From assembly GCA_934622035.1 (NCBI GenBank), contig CAKTVG010000006.1, forward strand, positions 50,626-114,625: a DNA stretch of 64,000 nucleotides, read 5' to 3'. This stretch comes from an uncultured Oscillospiraceae bacterium. GTDB taxonomy: Bacteria > Bacillota > Clostridia > Oscillospirales > Oscillospiraceae. A model generated the notes under the pieces. That model searched no databases. It was given only the letters and a program-made list of their open reading frames with translations, and was not told where the DNA came from. Shown in pieces: positions 1-8,395 of the stretch; within the stretch, counting starts at the first letter, position 1, and every line of letters starts with the position of its first letter. A program made the translations under genes and the position numbers.

Positions 1-68
1 CAAATTTATACCGTATCCGTAGGGCCACGGCGTGCCGCGGCCGCAGAATAATCGCCGCAGCTTGCACC

Positions 69-103
69 AGCGCCGCCCTTCTCACATCGGAAAGGGCGGC
101 GCT
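69..103 (-). terminator. Inverted repeat after the HAD gene
   Basis: A 12-bp perfect stem (69-80 with 92-103) with an 11-base loop lies just beyond the stop codon of the HAD phosphatase gene. There is no T-tract on either side, so termination is only suggested. Nothing else is recognisable in bases 1-68. Confidence 0.4.
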
Positions 104-109
104 GACTCA

Positions 110-775
110 TTATATATGGTTCGCCTCTTGCAAAAATGCGTCCAGCTCTGCGACGGTTTTGAAATAGAAATCGCAGTTTTTCTGCATAAATTCGCGAATC
201 TCCGGCACGTCGTTCGCCCAACCCGCCGCCGCAAAGGGCACATTGCAGGCCCGGCACATGTCATAGCCCGGCTTCAGGTCGTCCACCATCAGAAGCTGCT
301 CCGGACGCAGGCCCAGCTCCCCCATAAGCTGCTCCAGCGGGAAGGGATTCGGCTTGCGCTGCTCGGGCGGAAAGTCCCAGCCGTAAATAAAATCCGGCTC
401 CGGCAGACCGTTCTGCCGGTAATCCCGGCGGATGTTCGCGCTGAGGGAGTGCGAAACGACCGCAATCGTCCCGCCCGCCGCACGATGCCGTTCCAGAAGC
501 TCCCGCATTCCGGGATAGGCCTGCGGCACGCGCGTTTTGACATATTCCTGCCAGAATTCAAATTCCTCCTTCAGCTCCTGCTCGGACAGGCCGACGATAT
601 CGCGGAAGAATTCCAGCACGCCGGGCTCGAAATTCCAGCGGAAATAGTCGTCCAGAGAATAGCTTGCACCGGGACGCTTTTCCTTTAAAAAAGCCACAAA
701 GGAGGGATAATGGATGGTCGCAGTGCTGTTGACCACGGTATCGTCGTGATCCAGAACAAGACAGGGATACTTCAT
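110..775 (-). CDS. HAD-superfamily phosphatase
   Basis: This 221-residue cytoplasmic protein has all four HAD motifs. Motif I is DHDDT at residues 9-13 (nucleophile Asp9, acid/base Asp11), motif II lies around VVSHS at 106-110, the motif III lysine is Lys141 in RKPNP, and motif IV is VDD at 164-166. The insert between motif I and II is a helical C1 cap, as in phosphoglycolate phosphatase-like enzymes that dephosphorylate small metabolites. The substrate cannot be read from the sequence. Its ATG overlaps the stop of the upstream lipoprotein gene by four bases (ATGA), so the two are co-transcribed and translationally coupled. The family call is firm and the substrate unknown. Confidence 0.9.
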   Translation of the reverse strand: MKYPCLVLDHDDTVVNSTATIHYPSFVAFLKEKRPGASYSLDDYFRWNFEPGVLEFFRDIVGLSEQELKEEFEFWQEYVKTRVPQAYPGMRELLERHRAAGGTIAVVSHSLSANIRRDYRQNGLPEPDFIYGWDFPPEQRKPNPFPLEQLMGELGLRPEQLLMVDDLKPGYDMCRACNVPFAAAGWANDVPEIREFMQKNCDFYFKTVAELDAFLQEANHI

Positions 776-1704
776 CGGCTATACTCCTCGTGTTCGCTGA
801 AAATCAAATCCCACTGGCCGATCTCCACGGGCCGCTCGCCGATGCCGGTGTAATACGCGTCGAGCTTGCTGAATTCATTGGTGATTGTGTCTCCGGCGCT
901 GACGGTATACATAATATCGTTTGATTCGATTTTCGTGCAGTAATTGACAAAGGACTGGCTGATGCCGTTTCCGGCGTAGTACAGGTCGTGCGCGCCGAAG
1001 GCGTGCAGAATCTCATGCGCATAGGTCGCGGGCGGCGCGTCGTAGCCGCCGAATTTCAGATAGAGGTTCGTAAACTCCGTCAGGTAATCCTCGTTCGTCG
1101 TGTAGCCCAGGGACCAGGGGCGCACATCGCTCGTATAGGCCGTGTTGAAGAAGAAAAGGTAGACGAGGTTGTCCGCGCGGTATTTCTCCTTCAGGGCGTC
1201 GGCGTCGATGTTTTCCTGAATAAACGCCTCCTGCTTTGCGTACTTTCCGCTGTTGAAGACGACCAGATCCTCGTCAAAGGCCGCGCTGTAGCGCAGGTCG
1301 CTCTCCTGCGACCAGTCGTAGACAAAGCTTGCCTCCGTGCGGAACGCGGCAGCCTGCTGCGTCAGCCATTCCGCCGCCACGGTCAGATGCTGCAGGGATT
1401 TTTCCATCAGGGCGGCATCCGCCGTCTCATCCCAGCTCGTTGAGGCGTCCGATGCGAAGATGGAAACCAATATCGTCGTGCCCTTCAGGCTCCCGGCAGA
1501 GCCGAGCGAGCCGTCGTAGTCGGAGACGTAGGGCGGAAGCGTCTCCGGCGGCTGCGTCTCCGACGGTTCCGTCGGCTCCGTTTCCGTCGGCGGGACGGTC
1601 GTCTCCGTCTGAGGCGGCGCCGTCGATTCCTCCGGCTGCACGGCAGGCGCACAGCCGCAGAGCAGAAGCAGCGCCGCAAGAAGCAGCGCCAGTCGTTGTT
1701 TCAT
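772..1704 (-). CDS. Lipoprotein with metzincin-like zinc motif
   Basis: The 310-residue product begins with a lipoprotein signal peptide ending LLLCGC (lipid-modified Cys18), followed by a Pro/Thr/Glu-rich linker at about 20-60, so it should be tethered outside the membrane. Near the C-terminus is HEILHAFGAHD (residues 230-240), matching HExxHxxGxxD, the zinc-binding pattern of metzincins that use Asp as third ligand (snapalysin-like). A methionine in NDIMY about 30 residues later (Met265) fits the Met-turn. I infer an extracellular metallopeptidase. Between linker and active site no known domain is evident to me. It is the first gene of a two-gene operon with the HAD phosphatase. The protease call depends mainly on this one motif. 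Confidence 0.7.
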   Translation of the reverse strand: MKQRLALLLAALLLLCGCAPAVQPEESTAPPQTETTVPPTETEPTEPSETQPPETLPPYVSDYDGSLGSAGSLKGTTILVSIFASDASTSWDETADAALMEKSLQHLTVAAEWLTQQAAAFRTEASFVYDWSQESDLRYSAAFDEDLVVFNSGKYAKQEAFIQENIDADALKEKYRADNLVYLFFFNTAYTSDVRPWSLGYTTNEDYLTEFTNLYLKFGGYDAPPATYAHEILHAFGAHDLYYAGNGISQSFVNYCTKIESNDIMYTVSAGDTITNEFSKLDAYYTGIGERPVEIGQWDLIFSEHEEYSR

Positions 1705-1769
1705 AAAAGCAATCCTCTTTTCGTTTTTTAGGATATTTTTTGTAAAAGGAGGCTCGGAAAACCTATAAG

Positions 1770-1804
1770 CACTGATGGCAAAAAAGATCCGCCATCAGTG
1801 TTTT
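1770..1804. terminator. Hairpin at the end of proC
   Basis: A perfect 10-bp stem (1770-1779 with 1791-1800) encloses an A-rich loop and includes the proC stop codon. Read on the plus strand it is followed by TTTT. On the minus strand the T-run sits in the loop, so it is a poor classical terminator for proC itself. It could act as an mRNA 3' end stabiliser. Confidence 0.4.
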
Positions 1805-2595
1805 CCCAAGTCCAAAGAGCGGCGGTAGGCCTCCAGCACCGCGTTTTCCGCCGCGGCGCGGAAGCCGCCCTGCTCCAGGGCATGGACGCCCGCGATCGTG
1901 CTGCCGCCGGGGCTGCACACGGCGTCCTTGAGCGCGGCGGGATGCTGCCCGGTTTGCAGCACCATCTGCGCCGCGCCGCAGAGCGTCTGCGCGGCGTATT
2001 CCGTCGCCTTTGCGCGCGGCAGGCCGCAGGCGACCGCCGCATCCGCCAGTGCCTCGATTAATACATACACAAAGGCCGGGCCGCAGCCGGACAGCGCGCC
2101 CGCTGCGTCGATCAGCCGCTCCGGCAGAGGGTCCAGCCGCCCCGCCGCAGACAGGATCTTGCAAAATTCCGCCGTTTCCTCCGGCGTGACCGCTTCATTT
2201 GCGCAATAGGGGATCATCCCCTCGCCCACGAAGGCGGGCGTGTTCGGCATGATGCGGATGACGGGGCATGCCCCGCCGGCCATGTCCGCAATCTGCGCCA
2301 TGGAGAGTCCCGCCGCCATCGTGACGAGCACAAAGCGGTCCTGCCGCGCCGCCAGCACCGGCGCAAGCTCTGCGAGCATCTGGCGCATCATCTGCGGCTT
2401 GACGCCAAGGAAGAGCCAGCGTGAGCGCCGCGCCGCCTCCGCATTCGTCACGGCCGTGCAGCCGCAGGAGGCCGCAAAGCGCTGCGCATGCTCCGCCGTC
2501 CGGCTCGTGACGAGAATGCTCTCCGCACCGCATTGCCTCACGGCGGCGCGTGCCAGCGTGCCGCCCATATTTCCGACGCCGATAAATCCGATCAT
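1795..2595 (-). CDS. proC: Pyrroline-5-carboxylate reductase
   Basis: This 266-residue enzyme reduces 1-pyrroline-5-carboxylate to proline with NAD(P)H, the last step of proline synthesis in the cytoplasm. The N-terminus has the Rossmann fingerprint GFIGVGNMGG (residues 3-12). The C-terminal helical dimerisation domain has the family signature around SGCGPAFVYVLIEALADAA. Length is normal for the family. It is the third gene of proB-proA-proC, 12 bases after proA, so the whole glutamate-to-proline route is one operon. Confidence 0.95.
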   Translation of the reverse strand: MIGFIGVGNMGGTLARAAVRQCGAESILVTSRTAEHAQRFAASCGCTAVTNAEAARRSRWLFLGVKPQMMRQMLAELAPVLAARQDRFVLVTMAAGLSMAQIADMAGGACPVIRIMPNTPAFVGEGMIPYCANEAVTPEETAEFCKILSAAGRLDPLPERLIDAAGALSGCGPAFVYVLIEALADAAVACGLPRAKATEYAAQTLCGAAQMVLQTGQHPAALKDAVCSPGGSTIAGVHALEQGGFRAAAENAVLEAYRRSLDLGKH

Positions 2596-2607
2596 TGCGG
2601 CTCCTCC

Positions 2608-3864
2608 TCAGCGAATCTGCCCGTTTCCGTGCACAATATATTTATAAGTCGTCAGCTCCCGCAGACCCATCGGCCCGCGCGCGTGGAGCTTCTGCGTGGA
2701 GATGCCCATCTCGCAGCCAAGGCCGAACTCGCCGCCGTCGGTGAAGCGCGTGGACGCGTTGACGTAGACCGCCGCACTGTCCACGCCGCGCACAAAGGCA
2801 TCCGCCGCCGCCTTGTCCGAGGTCAGAATGGCATCGCTGTGGCCGGTGGAATGCGCGGCAATGTGGGCGATCGCCTCTTCGACGCTGCCGACAACCTTGA
2901 CCGCAAGAACATAATCCAGGAATTCGGTGTCGAAATCGCGCTCTCCCGCCGGAGTCCCACCGATGATGCCGAAGGCCTCGGGGTCCGTGCGCAGCTCCAC
3001 GGGCGGCTTGCCCGCCGCAATGCGCTTGTCCACCAGCGTCTGCCGCAGCGCAGGCAGGAAGGCTGCCGCAATGTCGCGGTGCACGAGGCAGACCTCCTCG
3101 GCGTTGCACACGGAGGGACGGCTGGTTTTGGCGTTTTCGATCACCGTGAGGGCCATATAGGGATCGGCCGAGCGGTCAACATAGATGTGGCAGATTCCCG
3201 TGCCGGTCTGGATGCAGGGCACCTTTGCCTGTTCGGTACAGGCGCGGATCAGCCCCGCGCCGCCGCGCGGGATCAGCAGATCGATGTAGCCCACGCCGTG
3301 CATCAGCTCCGCGGCGCTCTCGTGCGAGGTATCCTCCACAAGGCCGATCAGCGTCTCCGGCAGCTCCGCCTGCCGCAGGCCCTCGCGCAGCGCGCCGGTG
3401 ATGGCGTTAGCCGAGCGCCAGGCCTCTCTGCCGCAGCGCAGGATGCAGGCGTTGCCGCTCTTGATGCACAGGGCCGCCGCATCGGAGGTGACGTTCGGGC
3501 GGCTTTCGTAGATGATCGCAATCACGCCGAGCGGGACCGCCGTTTTTTCGATTTGCAGGCCGTTCGGGCGCGTTTCCTTCGCCAGAATTTCCCCCACGGG
3601 ATCCGGCAGGGAAACGACGCTGCGCAGGCCGTCTGCCATGGCGCTCACCCTCGCCTGCATCAGAAGCAGGCGGTCGAGCATCACCTCGGAGATTTTTCCC
3701 CTCGCCGCGGCCATGTCCTCGGCGTTTGCGCGCAGGATTTCCTCGCAGCGCCGCTCCAGCGCCTCGGCCATTGCCAGAAGCGCGTTGTTCTTTTTCGCCG
3801 TGTCCGCCGCGGCAAGCACGGGCGCGGCAGCCTTTACGCGCCGCATCAGTTCCAGTGTCGTCAT
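2608..3864 (-). CDS. proA: Gamma-glutamyl phosphate reductase
   Basis: The 418-residue protein is an NADPH-dependent aldehyde-dehydrogenase-fold enzyme that converts gamma-glutamyl phosphate to glutamate-5-semialdehyde. The catalytic cysteine is Cys253 in TSRPSVCNAEE. The cofactor-binding stretch around GVIAIIYESRPNV (113-125) is typical, and the length is normal. Its ATG overlaps the proB stop by four bases, giving tight coupling with the kinase that makes its unstable substrate. Confidence 0.96.
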   Translation of the reverse strand: MTTLELMRRVKAAAPVLAAADTAKKNNALLAMAEALERRCEEILRANAEDMAAARGKISEVMLDRLLLMQARVSAMADGLRSVVSLPDPVGEILAKETRPNGLQIEKTAVPLGVIAIIYESRPNVTSDAAALCIKSGNACILRCGREAWRSANAITGALREGLRQAELPETLIGLVEDTSHESAAELMHGVGYIDLLIPRGGAGLIRACTEQAKVPCIQTGTGICHIYVDRSADPYMALTVIENAKTSRPSVCNAEEVCLVHRDIAAAFLPALRQTLVDKRIAAGKPPVELRTDPEAFGIIGGTPAGERDFDTEFLDYVLAVKVVGSVEEAIAHIAAHSTGHSDAILTSDKAAADAFVRGVDSAAVYVNASTRFTDGGEFGLGCEMGISTQKLHARGPMGLRELTTYKYIVHGNGQIR

Positions 3865-4634
3865 GTTGCCTTCCTCCCCGCAAAGCGCGTGCCCACGCGC
3901 TTGCCTTCCACGATTGCATAGAGATTTTCCGGCTCGCGGCCGTTGGCGATAACCATGTCGCAGTCGGCCTGCATGGCAAGCTGCGCCGCATGGAGCTTTG
4001 TCGCCATGCCGCCCGTGCCGAGGCCGGAGACGCTTCCGCCGCCAAGGGCAAGAAGCTCCGGCGTCAGCGCCTCCACACGCTCGATCAGCCGCGCATCCGG
4101 GTCGGTGTGCGGGTCGCCGGTGTAAAGGCCGTCGATGTCGGAGAGCAGGATCAAAAGGTCCGCTCCGGCATTGACCGCCACGATCGCACCGAGGGTATCG
4201 TTGTCGCCGATGACAATTTCCTCCGTGGCGATGGTGTCGTTTTCGTTGATGACCGGCAGCACGCCCAGCTCCAGCAGGCGGAAGAGCGTATTGTGGAAGT
4301 TCTCCCGGCGCTGCTCGTTGGCAATGTCGCTGCCGGTGAGCAGAATCTGCGCAACGGTGTGATGGTACTGAGAAAAGAGCCGGTCATAGGTATCCATCAG
4401 CTCACACTGGCCGACCGCGGCAGCCGCCTGCTTGGTCGGCATGTCCTGCGGGCGGCGCAGCAGCCCCAGCTTACCCACGCCCATGGCAATGGCGCCGGAA
4501 GAGACGAGCACAAGCTCGTGTCCCGCGTTTTTCAGGTCGCTGATGACCCTGCACAAAAGCTCCACCCGGCGGATATTGAGCCGTCCCGTGGGATAAGCCA
4601 GCGTGGAGGTGCCGACCTTGATGACAATGCGCAT
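3861..4634 (-). CDS. proB: Glutamate 5-kinase, short form without PUA
   Basis: Glutamate 5-kinase phosphorylates the gamma-carboxyl of glutamate and commits it to proline. The amino-acid-kinase domain starts MRIVIKVGTSTL and has the SSGAIAMG motif. The protein is 257 residues because the C-terminal PUA domain of the E. coli enzyme is absent, a form known in other bacteria. I chose the ATG at 4634, 12 codons inside the longest open frame, because AAGGAGA lies at proper distance before it and the alignment to the family starts there. It is the first gene of the proBAC operon. Confidence 0.94.
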   Translation of the reverse strand: MRIVIKVGTSTLAYPTGRLNIRRVELLCRVISDLKNAGHELVLVSSGAIAMGVGKLGLLRRPQDMPTKQAAAAVGQCELMDTYDRLFSQYHHTVAQILLTGSDIANEQRRENFHNTLFRLLELGVLPVINENDTIATEEIVIGDNDTLGAIVAVNAGADLLILLSDIDGLYTGDPHTDPDARLIERVEALTPELLALGGGSVSGLGTGGMATKLHAAQLAMQADCDMVIANGREPENLYAIVEGKRVGTRFAGRKAT

Positions 4635-4660
4635 GAATATTTCTCCTTTTATTTTTGAAT

Positions 4661-4689
4661 ATTTTACCATTCAAAAAAGAGAAATGCAA
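4661..4689 (-). promoter_or_regulatory. Sigma-70-type promoter of proBAC
   Basis: On the minus strand TTGCAT (4684-4689) and TAAAAT (4661-4666) are separated by 17 bases, ending 26 bases before the proB start. No attenuator or T-box is visible in this short leader. Confidence 0.6.
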
Positions 4690-4769
4690 TCCTTGCGGCC
4701 GTCATATTTTTCCTTGCGGCTTCCGGCGGATTCCGGGCATACTGACAAAAAGGAAACGGAGGCAGACTC

Positions 4770-5213
4770 ATGCATCTTTCAAATGAAGAATACCGGCGCT
4801 ACGCAGACCGTCTCGCGCCGAAATCCCGGCTTTGCAGGGACCTGTTCAACGCCTTCTGGACCGGCGGCCTGATCTGCACGCTGGGCCAGCTCCTGCAAAA
4901 TGCCTTTCTTGCCGCGGGGCTGGACAAACAGCTGGCGGGGACGGGCGTGAGCGTGTGCCTTGTGTTTTTGTCGGCGCTCCTCACAGGTCTGGCGGTCTAC
5001 GACGACATCGCAAAGCTTGCCGGGGCGGGCACATTGGTTCCCATCACCGGCTTTGCCAACTCCATCGTCGCTCCGGCCGTGGAATTCCGCACGGAGGGCG
5101 TCGTGCTGGGCACCTGTGCAAAAATGTTCACCATCGCGGGGCCGGTACTGGTATTCGGCACGGCCGCCAGCGCAATCTACGGACTGATCTACTGGTTGGC
5201 AGGAATGCTGTAA
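4770..5213 (+). CDS. spoVAC: Stage V sporulation protein AC
   Basis: The 147-residue membrane protein matches SpoVAC, a component of the SpoVA channel that moves dipicolinic acid into the developing spore through its inner membrane. A charged N-terminal stretch (LSNEEYRRYADRLAPKS) is followed by four hydrophobic segments at about 27-45, 58-78, 83-100 and 112-145. Conserved pieces include LTGLAVYDDIAKLAGAG and the PITGFANSIV region. A GGAAACGGAGG-like ribosome site precedes the ATG. In most spore formers spoVAC is followed by spoVAD and spoVAE. Here the next gene is uppP, so this copy stands alone. A CATACTG element at 4738-4744 resembles a forespore sigma-G -10 box but the -35 is poor. Confidence 0.88.
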   Translation: MHLSNEEYRRYADRLAPKSRLCRDLFNAFWTGGLICTLGQLLQNAFLAAGLDKQLAGTGVSVCLVFLSALLTGLAVYDDIAKLAGAGTLVPITGFANSIVAPAVEFRTEGVVLGTCAKMFTIAGPVLVFGTAASAIYGLIYWLAGML

Positions 5214-5265
5214 CGCCGGTCATTCAAAGCCGGAAAACTTTTGACAAGCCGGAGCAACTCTCTTT

Positions 5266-5294
5266 TTGACATGCAGTGCTTTTTGTGCTATACT
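5266..5294 (+). promoter_or_regulatory. Consensus sigma-70 promoter of uppP
   Basis: TTGACA (5266-5271) and TATACT (5289-5294) with exactly 17 bases between them. It separates uppP from the sporulation gene before it. Confidence 0.85.
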
Positions 5295-5328
5295 CAGGCA
5301 TAAGCTGTTTGCAGAAAGGAGTTTTGCT

Positions 5329-6234
5329 ATGGCATTCTTAGATTGGCTGAAAATCATCTTTCTCGGCATTGTCGAGGGTGTAACGGAATGGCTGCCCATC
5401 AGCAGCACCGGCCATATGATTCTTGTTGACGCGCTCTGGAAGACGGAAAATCACCCCGTTTTGACCGACGACTTTATGAAAATGTTCGAGGTCGTCATCC
5501 AGTTCGGCGCAATTCTCGCCGTAATCGTCCTGTTCTGGTGCAAGCTCTGGCCCTTCCACACGAAGGCAAAGCGCCGCCACCGCTCCTGGTTCCGCGAGGC
5601 GAGTGACAACCGCGCCGTCTGCGCGATCCAGCGCTTCTGCGACAATTACTGCTACATGGATAAAATCGTCATGTGGCTGAAAATCGCCGTCTCCTGCGTT
5701 CCCGCAGCCGTTGCCGGTCTGCTGCTCGACGACTGGATGAGCGCCCATCTGTTCAACGCGCCCGTCGTCGCCGCCATGCTGATTCTCTACGGCATCGCCT
5801 TCCTCTTTGTGGAAAAGCGCAACGAGGGCCGCACGCCGCGCATCCGCACCATGAACGATTTCCGCTGGTCCGACGCGCTCCTCATCGGCCTGTTTCAGGT
5901 TCTGGCGCTGGTTCCGGGCACCTCCCGCTCCGGTGCGACGATCCTCGGCGGCATCCTTATCGGCGCTTCCCGCGGCCTTGCGGCGGAATACACCTTCTTC
6001 CTCGCCGTGCCCGTGATGCTGGGCGCGTCGCTGCTGAAGATCGTCAAATTCGGCGCGTTCACGGGCGTACAGGGCGTCATTCTCCTGCTGGGCATGCTGG
6101 TGGCCTTCGCCGTGTCGCTGTTTGCCATCAAATTCCTCATGGGCTACATCAAAAAGCACAGCTTCGCCGCCTTCGGCGTTTACCGCATTGTCCTCGGTGT
6201 GATCGTGCTGCTTTACTTCTTCGTCATCAAATAA
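5329..6234 (+). CDS. uppP: Undecaprenyl-diphosphatase (BacA family)
   Basis: This 301-residue polytopic membrane enzyme dephosphorylates undecaprenyl diphosphate to recycle the lipid carrier for cell-wall synthesis. Overproduction of the family gives bacitracin resistance. Both active-site signatures are present: EGVTEWLPISSTGHM near residue 14 and VPGTSRSGAT in the middle. I used the ATG at 5329, preceded by AGAAAGGAG at seven bases, instead of an upstream in-frame ATG that lies inside the promoter. It is a single-gene unit with its own promoter and two hairpins downstream. Confidence 0.95.
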   Translation: MAFLDWLKIIFLGIVEGVTEWLPISSTGHMILVDALWKTENHPVLTDDFMKMFEVVIQFGAILAVIVLFWCKLWPFHTKAKRRHRSWFREASDNRAVCAIQRFCDNYCYMDKIVMWLKIAVSCVPAAVAGLLLDDWMSAHLFNAPVVAAMLILYGIAFLFVEKRNEGRTPRIRTMNDFRWSDALLIGLFQVLALVPGTSRSGATILGGILIGASRGLAAEYTFFLAVPVMLGASLLKIVKFGAFTGVQGVILLLGMLVAFAVSLFAIKFLMGYIKKHSFAAFGVYRIVLGVIVLLYFFVIK

Positions 6235-6237
6235 TCT

Positions 6238-6300
6238 CAGGCCGCCGGTTTCCCGGCGGCCTGAATTGCGTTCATATCCCCCCTGACGGGATAGGTTTTT
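6238..6300 (+). terminator. Two tandem hairpins after uppP
   Basis: A strong GC-rich stem lies at 6238-6248 paired with 6253-6263, four bases after the uppP stop. A second, TATCCC...GGGATA (6275-6280 with 6288-6293), is followed by GGTTTTTT. The second is the better intrinsic terminator. Confidence 0.65.
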
Positions 6301-6368
6301 TCTCGTCAAAATGTCCGGCATTCCCGGAAAATCCCCCGCGCATTCTACAAAAAAACTCCGTTCCGGCA

Positions 6369-6397
6369 TTGACAAGCCGGGCATTTATTGATAAAAT
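6369..6397 (+). promoter_or_regulatory. Promoter of the CODH/ACS operon
   Basis: TTGACA (6369-6374), a 17-base spacer and TAAAAT (6392-6397). Transcription would start near 6404, leaving a structured leader of about 90 bases before cooS. Confidence 0.7.
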
Positions 6398-6411
6398 CAT
6401 ATCGGTATTTT

Positions 6412-6465
6412 AGGGGTGCTCTGCGCCCCCGAGACGATGCCTCCGGCATCGTACTATTTTTGTAT
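6412..6465 (+). promoter_or_regulatory. Hairpin leader before cooS, possible attenuator
   Basis: Two stems follow the promoter: a GGGG..CCCC stem at about 6413-6429, then a perfect 8-bp stem (6434-6441 with 6445-6452) followed closely by ACTATTTTTGT. The second looks like a weak intrinsic terminator placed inside the leader, 40 bases before the cooS ATG. No known riboswitch class is recognised. Confidence 0.45.
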
Positions 6466-6494
6466 CGAGAAATGATAATAACAGGAGGATTATT

Positions 6495-8393
6495 ATGGAT
6501 CGCGAACGCTACATCACTGTCGAGCAGATGGAGGAAGCGACCGCTTCGCTGTTGGAAAACGGCAAGAAGGTTGGCGCCGATAGCTGGCAGCAGCGTGTGA
6601 AAAACCAGACTCCCCACTGCGGCTTCGGCGAAGCAGGCACCTGCTGCCGAATCTGCTCGATGGGTCCCTGCCGCATCACGCCCAAGGCGCCGCGCGGCAT
6701 CTGCGGCTGCGACGTTCACGGCATTGTCGGCCGTAACTATCTGCGCTTCACCGCCGGCGGCGCTGCAACGCACTCTGACCACGGCCGTGAGATCTGCCAC
6801 ACGCTCTACAACACCAAAGAGGGCGGCAACTACACCGTCAAGGATCCCGAAAAGCTCAAGCGCATCGCGCACGAGTGGGGCATCGAGACCGAGGGCAAGG
6901 ACATCTATGATCTGGCCCACGAGGTCGCAGAGACCGGCCTGATGGAGTACGGCAAGCCCTTCGGCGTGCAGCGCTTCCTGAAGCGCGCGCCGGAGCACAC
7001 GCAGAAGCTGTGGCACGACGCAGAGATCGAGCCGCGCGCCATTGACCGCGAGGTTTCCCAGTCCATGCACATGACGCATATGGGCTGCTCTTCCCTGCCC
7101 GAGGCTCTGATCCGCCAGGCGCTGCGCGCCGGTTTGTCCGACGGTTGGGGCGGCTCCATGATGGGCACCGAGTTCTCCGACGTCCTGTTCGGCACCCCGA
7201 AGCCCGTTGACACCACCGCCAACATCGGCGTCATGGACAAGGACATGGTCAACATCATCGTCCACGGTCATGATCCCTCTCTTTCCGAAATGATCGTCTT
7301 CTACGCCAACGATCCCGAAATGATCGCGCTCGCCAAGAGCGTCGGCGCAAAGGGCATCAATATCGCCGGTGTCTGCTGCACCTCCAACGAGGTCGCCATG
7401 CGCCACGGCATCCCCATGGCGGGCAACTTCCTGAACCAGGAAAACGTCGTTCTGACGGGCGCCTGCGAAGCCATCGTCGTTGACGTGCAGTGCATCTTCC
7501 CCGCACTCGGGCCCCTGTCCAAGTGCTTCCATACCAAGTTCATCACCACCTCTCCCATTGCGCAGATGCCGGACTCCGAGTTCATCCGCTTCTCCTCCGA
7601 GAACGCCGGTGAAAACGCGAAGAAGATCGTCCGCACCGCCATTGAGAACTTCACGAACCGTGACCCCGCACTGGTCAACATCCCGCAGCTCAAGACCAAG
7701 GCGACCGTCGGCTACTCCGTCGAGGCCATCAAGTCCTGCCTGGACGGCGTGACGAACAGCCATGTCGATGTCACCGGCACCACGAAGCCCCTGGTCGACG
7801 TCGTCAAGTCCGGCGTTCTCCGCGGTGCAGTGGCAATGGTCGGCTGTAACAACCCCAAGGTCCGTCCGGACACCGCGCACATTGAGCTGATGAAGAAGCT
7901 CATTAAAAATGATATCATCCTGATCGTCTCCGGCTGCTCCGCGCAGGCCGCCGCCAAGGCTGGCCTCATGGACAAGGAAGCCAAGGAGCTCTGCGGCGAA
8001 GGCCTGAAGCGCGTCTGCGAGCTGGTCGATATCCCGCCCGTGCTGCACATGGGCTCCTGCGTGGATATCTCCCGCATGATGATCCTTGCCTCCGACATCG
8101 CCAAGGACTGGGGCATCAACATCTCCCAGGTTCCCGTCGTCGGCTGCGCCCCCGAGTGGATGAGTGAGAAGGCCGTTTCCATCGGCAACTACGTCGTCGC
8201 CACCGGCATCGACACCTTCCTGGGCGTCGATCCCTACACCAAGGGCAGCTCCGAGGTCACGGCGCTCCTGCAGGGCGAGCACGGCATCAAGGATTGGGTC
8301 GAGGCCAACTTCACCGTAGAAACCGACATTGAAAAGCTCGGTGACAAGATGATCGAAGCCATCGAGGCCAAGCGCGCCGCGCTGGGGATCTGA
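6495..8393 (+). CDS. cooS: Ni-Fe carbon-monoxide dehydrogenase catalytic subunit
   Basis: The 632-residue homodimeric enzyme interconverts CO and CO2 at a Ni-4Fe-5S C-cluster. Beside acetyl-CoA synthase it makes the CO used as carbonyl group. The N-terminus carries the Cys-rich segment that binds the D and B clusters (GTCCRICSMGPCRI, about residues 49-62, with ICGCDVHG after it). The middle has the MGCSSLPEALIRQ and GVCCTSNE segments, and the C-cluster region includes MVGCNNPKV and VSGCSAQAAAKAG. Length fits CooS/AcsA. AGGAGG sits seven bases before the ATG. The maturation ATPase cooC follows after two bases, so the genes form one operon. Confidence 0.96.
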   Translation: MDRERYITVEQMEEATASLLENGKKVGADSWQQRVKNQTPHCGFGEAGTCCRICSMGPCRITPKAPRGICGCDVHGIVGRNYLRFTAGGAATHSDHGREICHTLYNTKEGGNYTVKDPEKLKRIAHEWGIETEGKDIYDLAHEVAETGLMEYGKPFGVQRFLKRAPEHTQKLWHDAEIEPRAIDREVSQSMHMTHMGCSSLPEALIRQALRAGLSDGWGGSMMGTEFSDVLFGTPKPVDTTANIGVMDKDMVNIIVHGHDPSLSEMIVFYANDPEMIALAKSVGAKGINIAGVCCTSNEVAMRHGIPMAGNFLNQENVVLTGACEAIVVDVQCIFPALGPLSKCFHTKFITTSPIAQMPDSEFIRFSSENAGENAKKIVRTAIENFTNRDPALVNIPQLKTKATVGYSVEAIKSCLDGVTNSHVDVTGTTKPLVDVVKSGVLRGAVAMVGCNNPKVRPDTAHIELMKKLIKNDIILIVSGCSAQAAAKAGLMDKEAKELCGEGLKRVCELVDIPPVLHMGSCVDISRMMILASDIAKDWGINISQVPVVGCAPEWMSEKAVSIGNYVVATGIDTFLGVDPYTKGSSEVTALLQGEHGIKDWVEANFTVETDIEKLGDKMIEAIEAKRAALGI

Positions 8394-8395
8394 GC

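Noticed and set aside
32..688. Plus-strand frame over the HAD gene
   Set aside because: The minus-strand frame has all HAD motifs. The plus-strand product is Arg/His-rich without motifs.
5338..6384. Minus-strand frame over uppP
   Set aside because: uppP on the plus strand has promoter, ribosome site and both active-site signatures.
6345..8282. Long minus-strand frame opposite cooS
   Set aside because: It is a mirror of cooS codon bias, Asp/Val/Gly/His-rich, with no recognisable family. The same holds for 9198-11384 opposite acsB.
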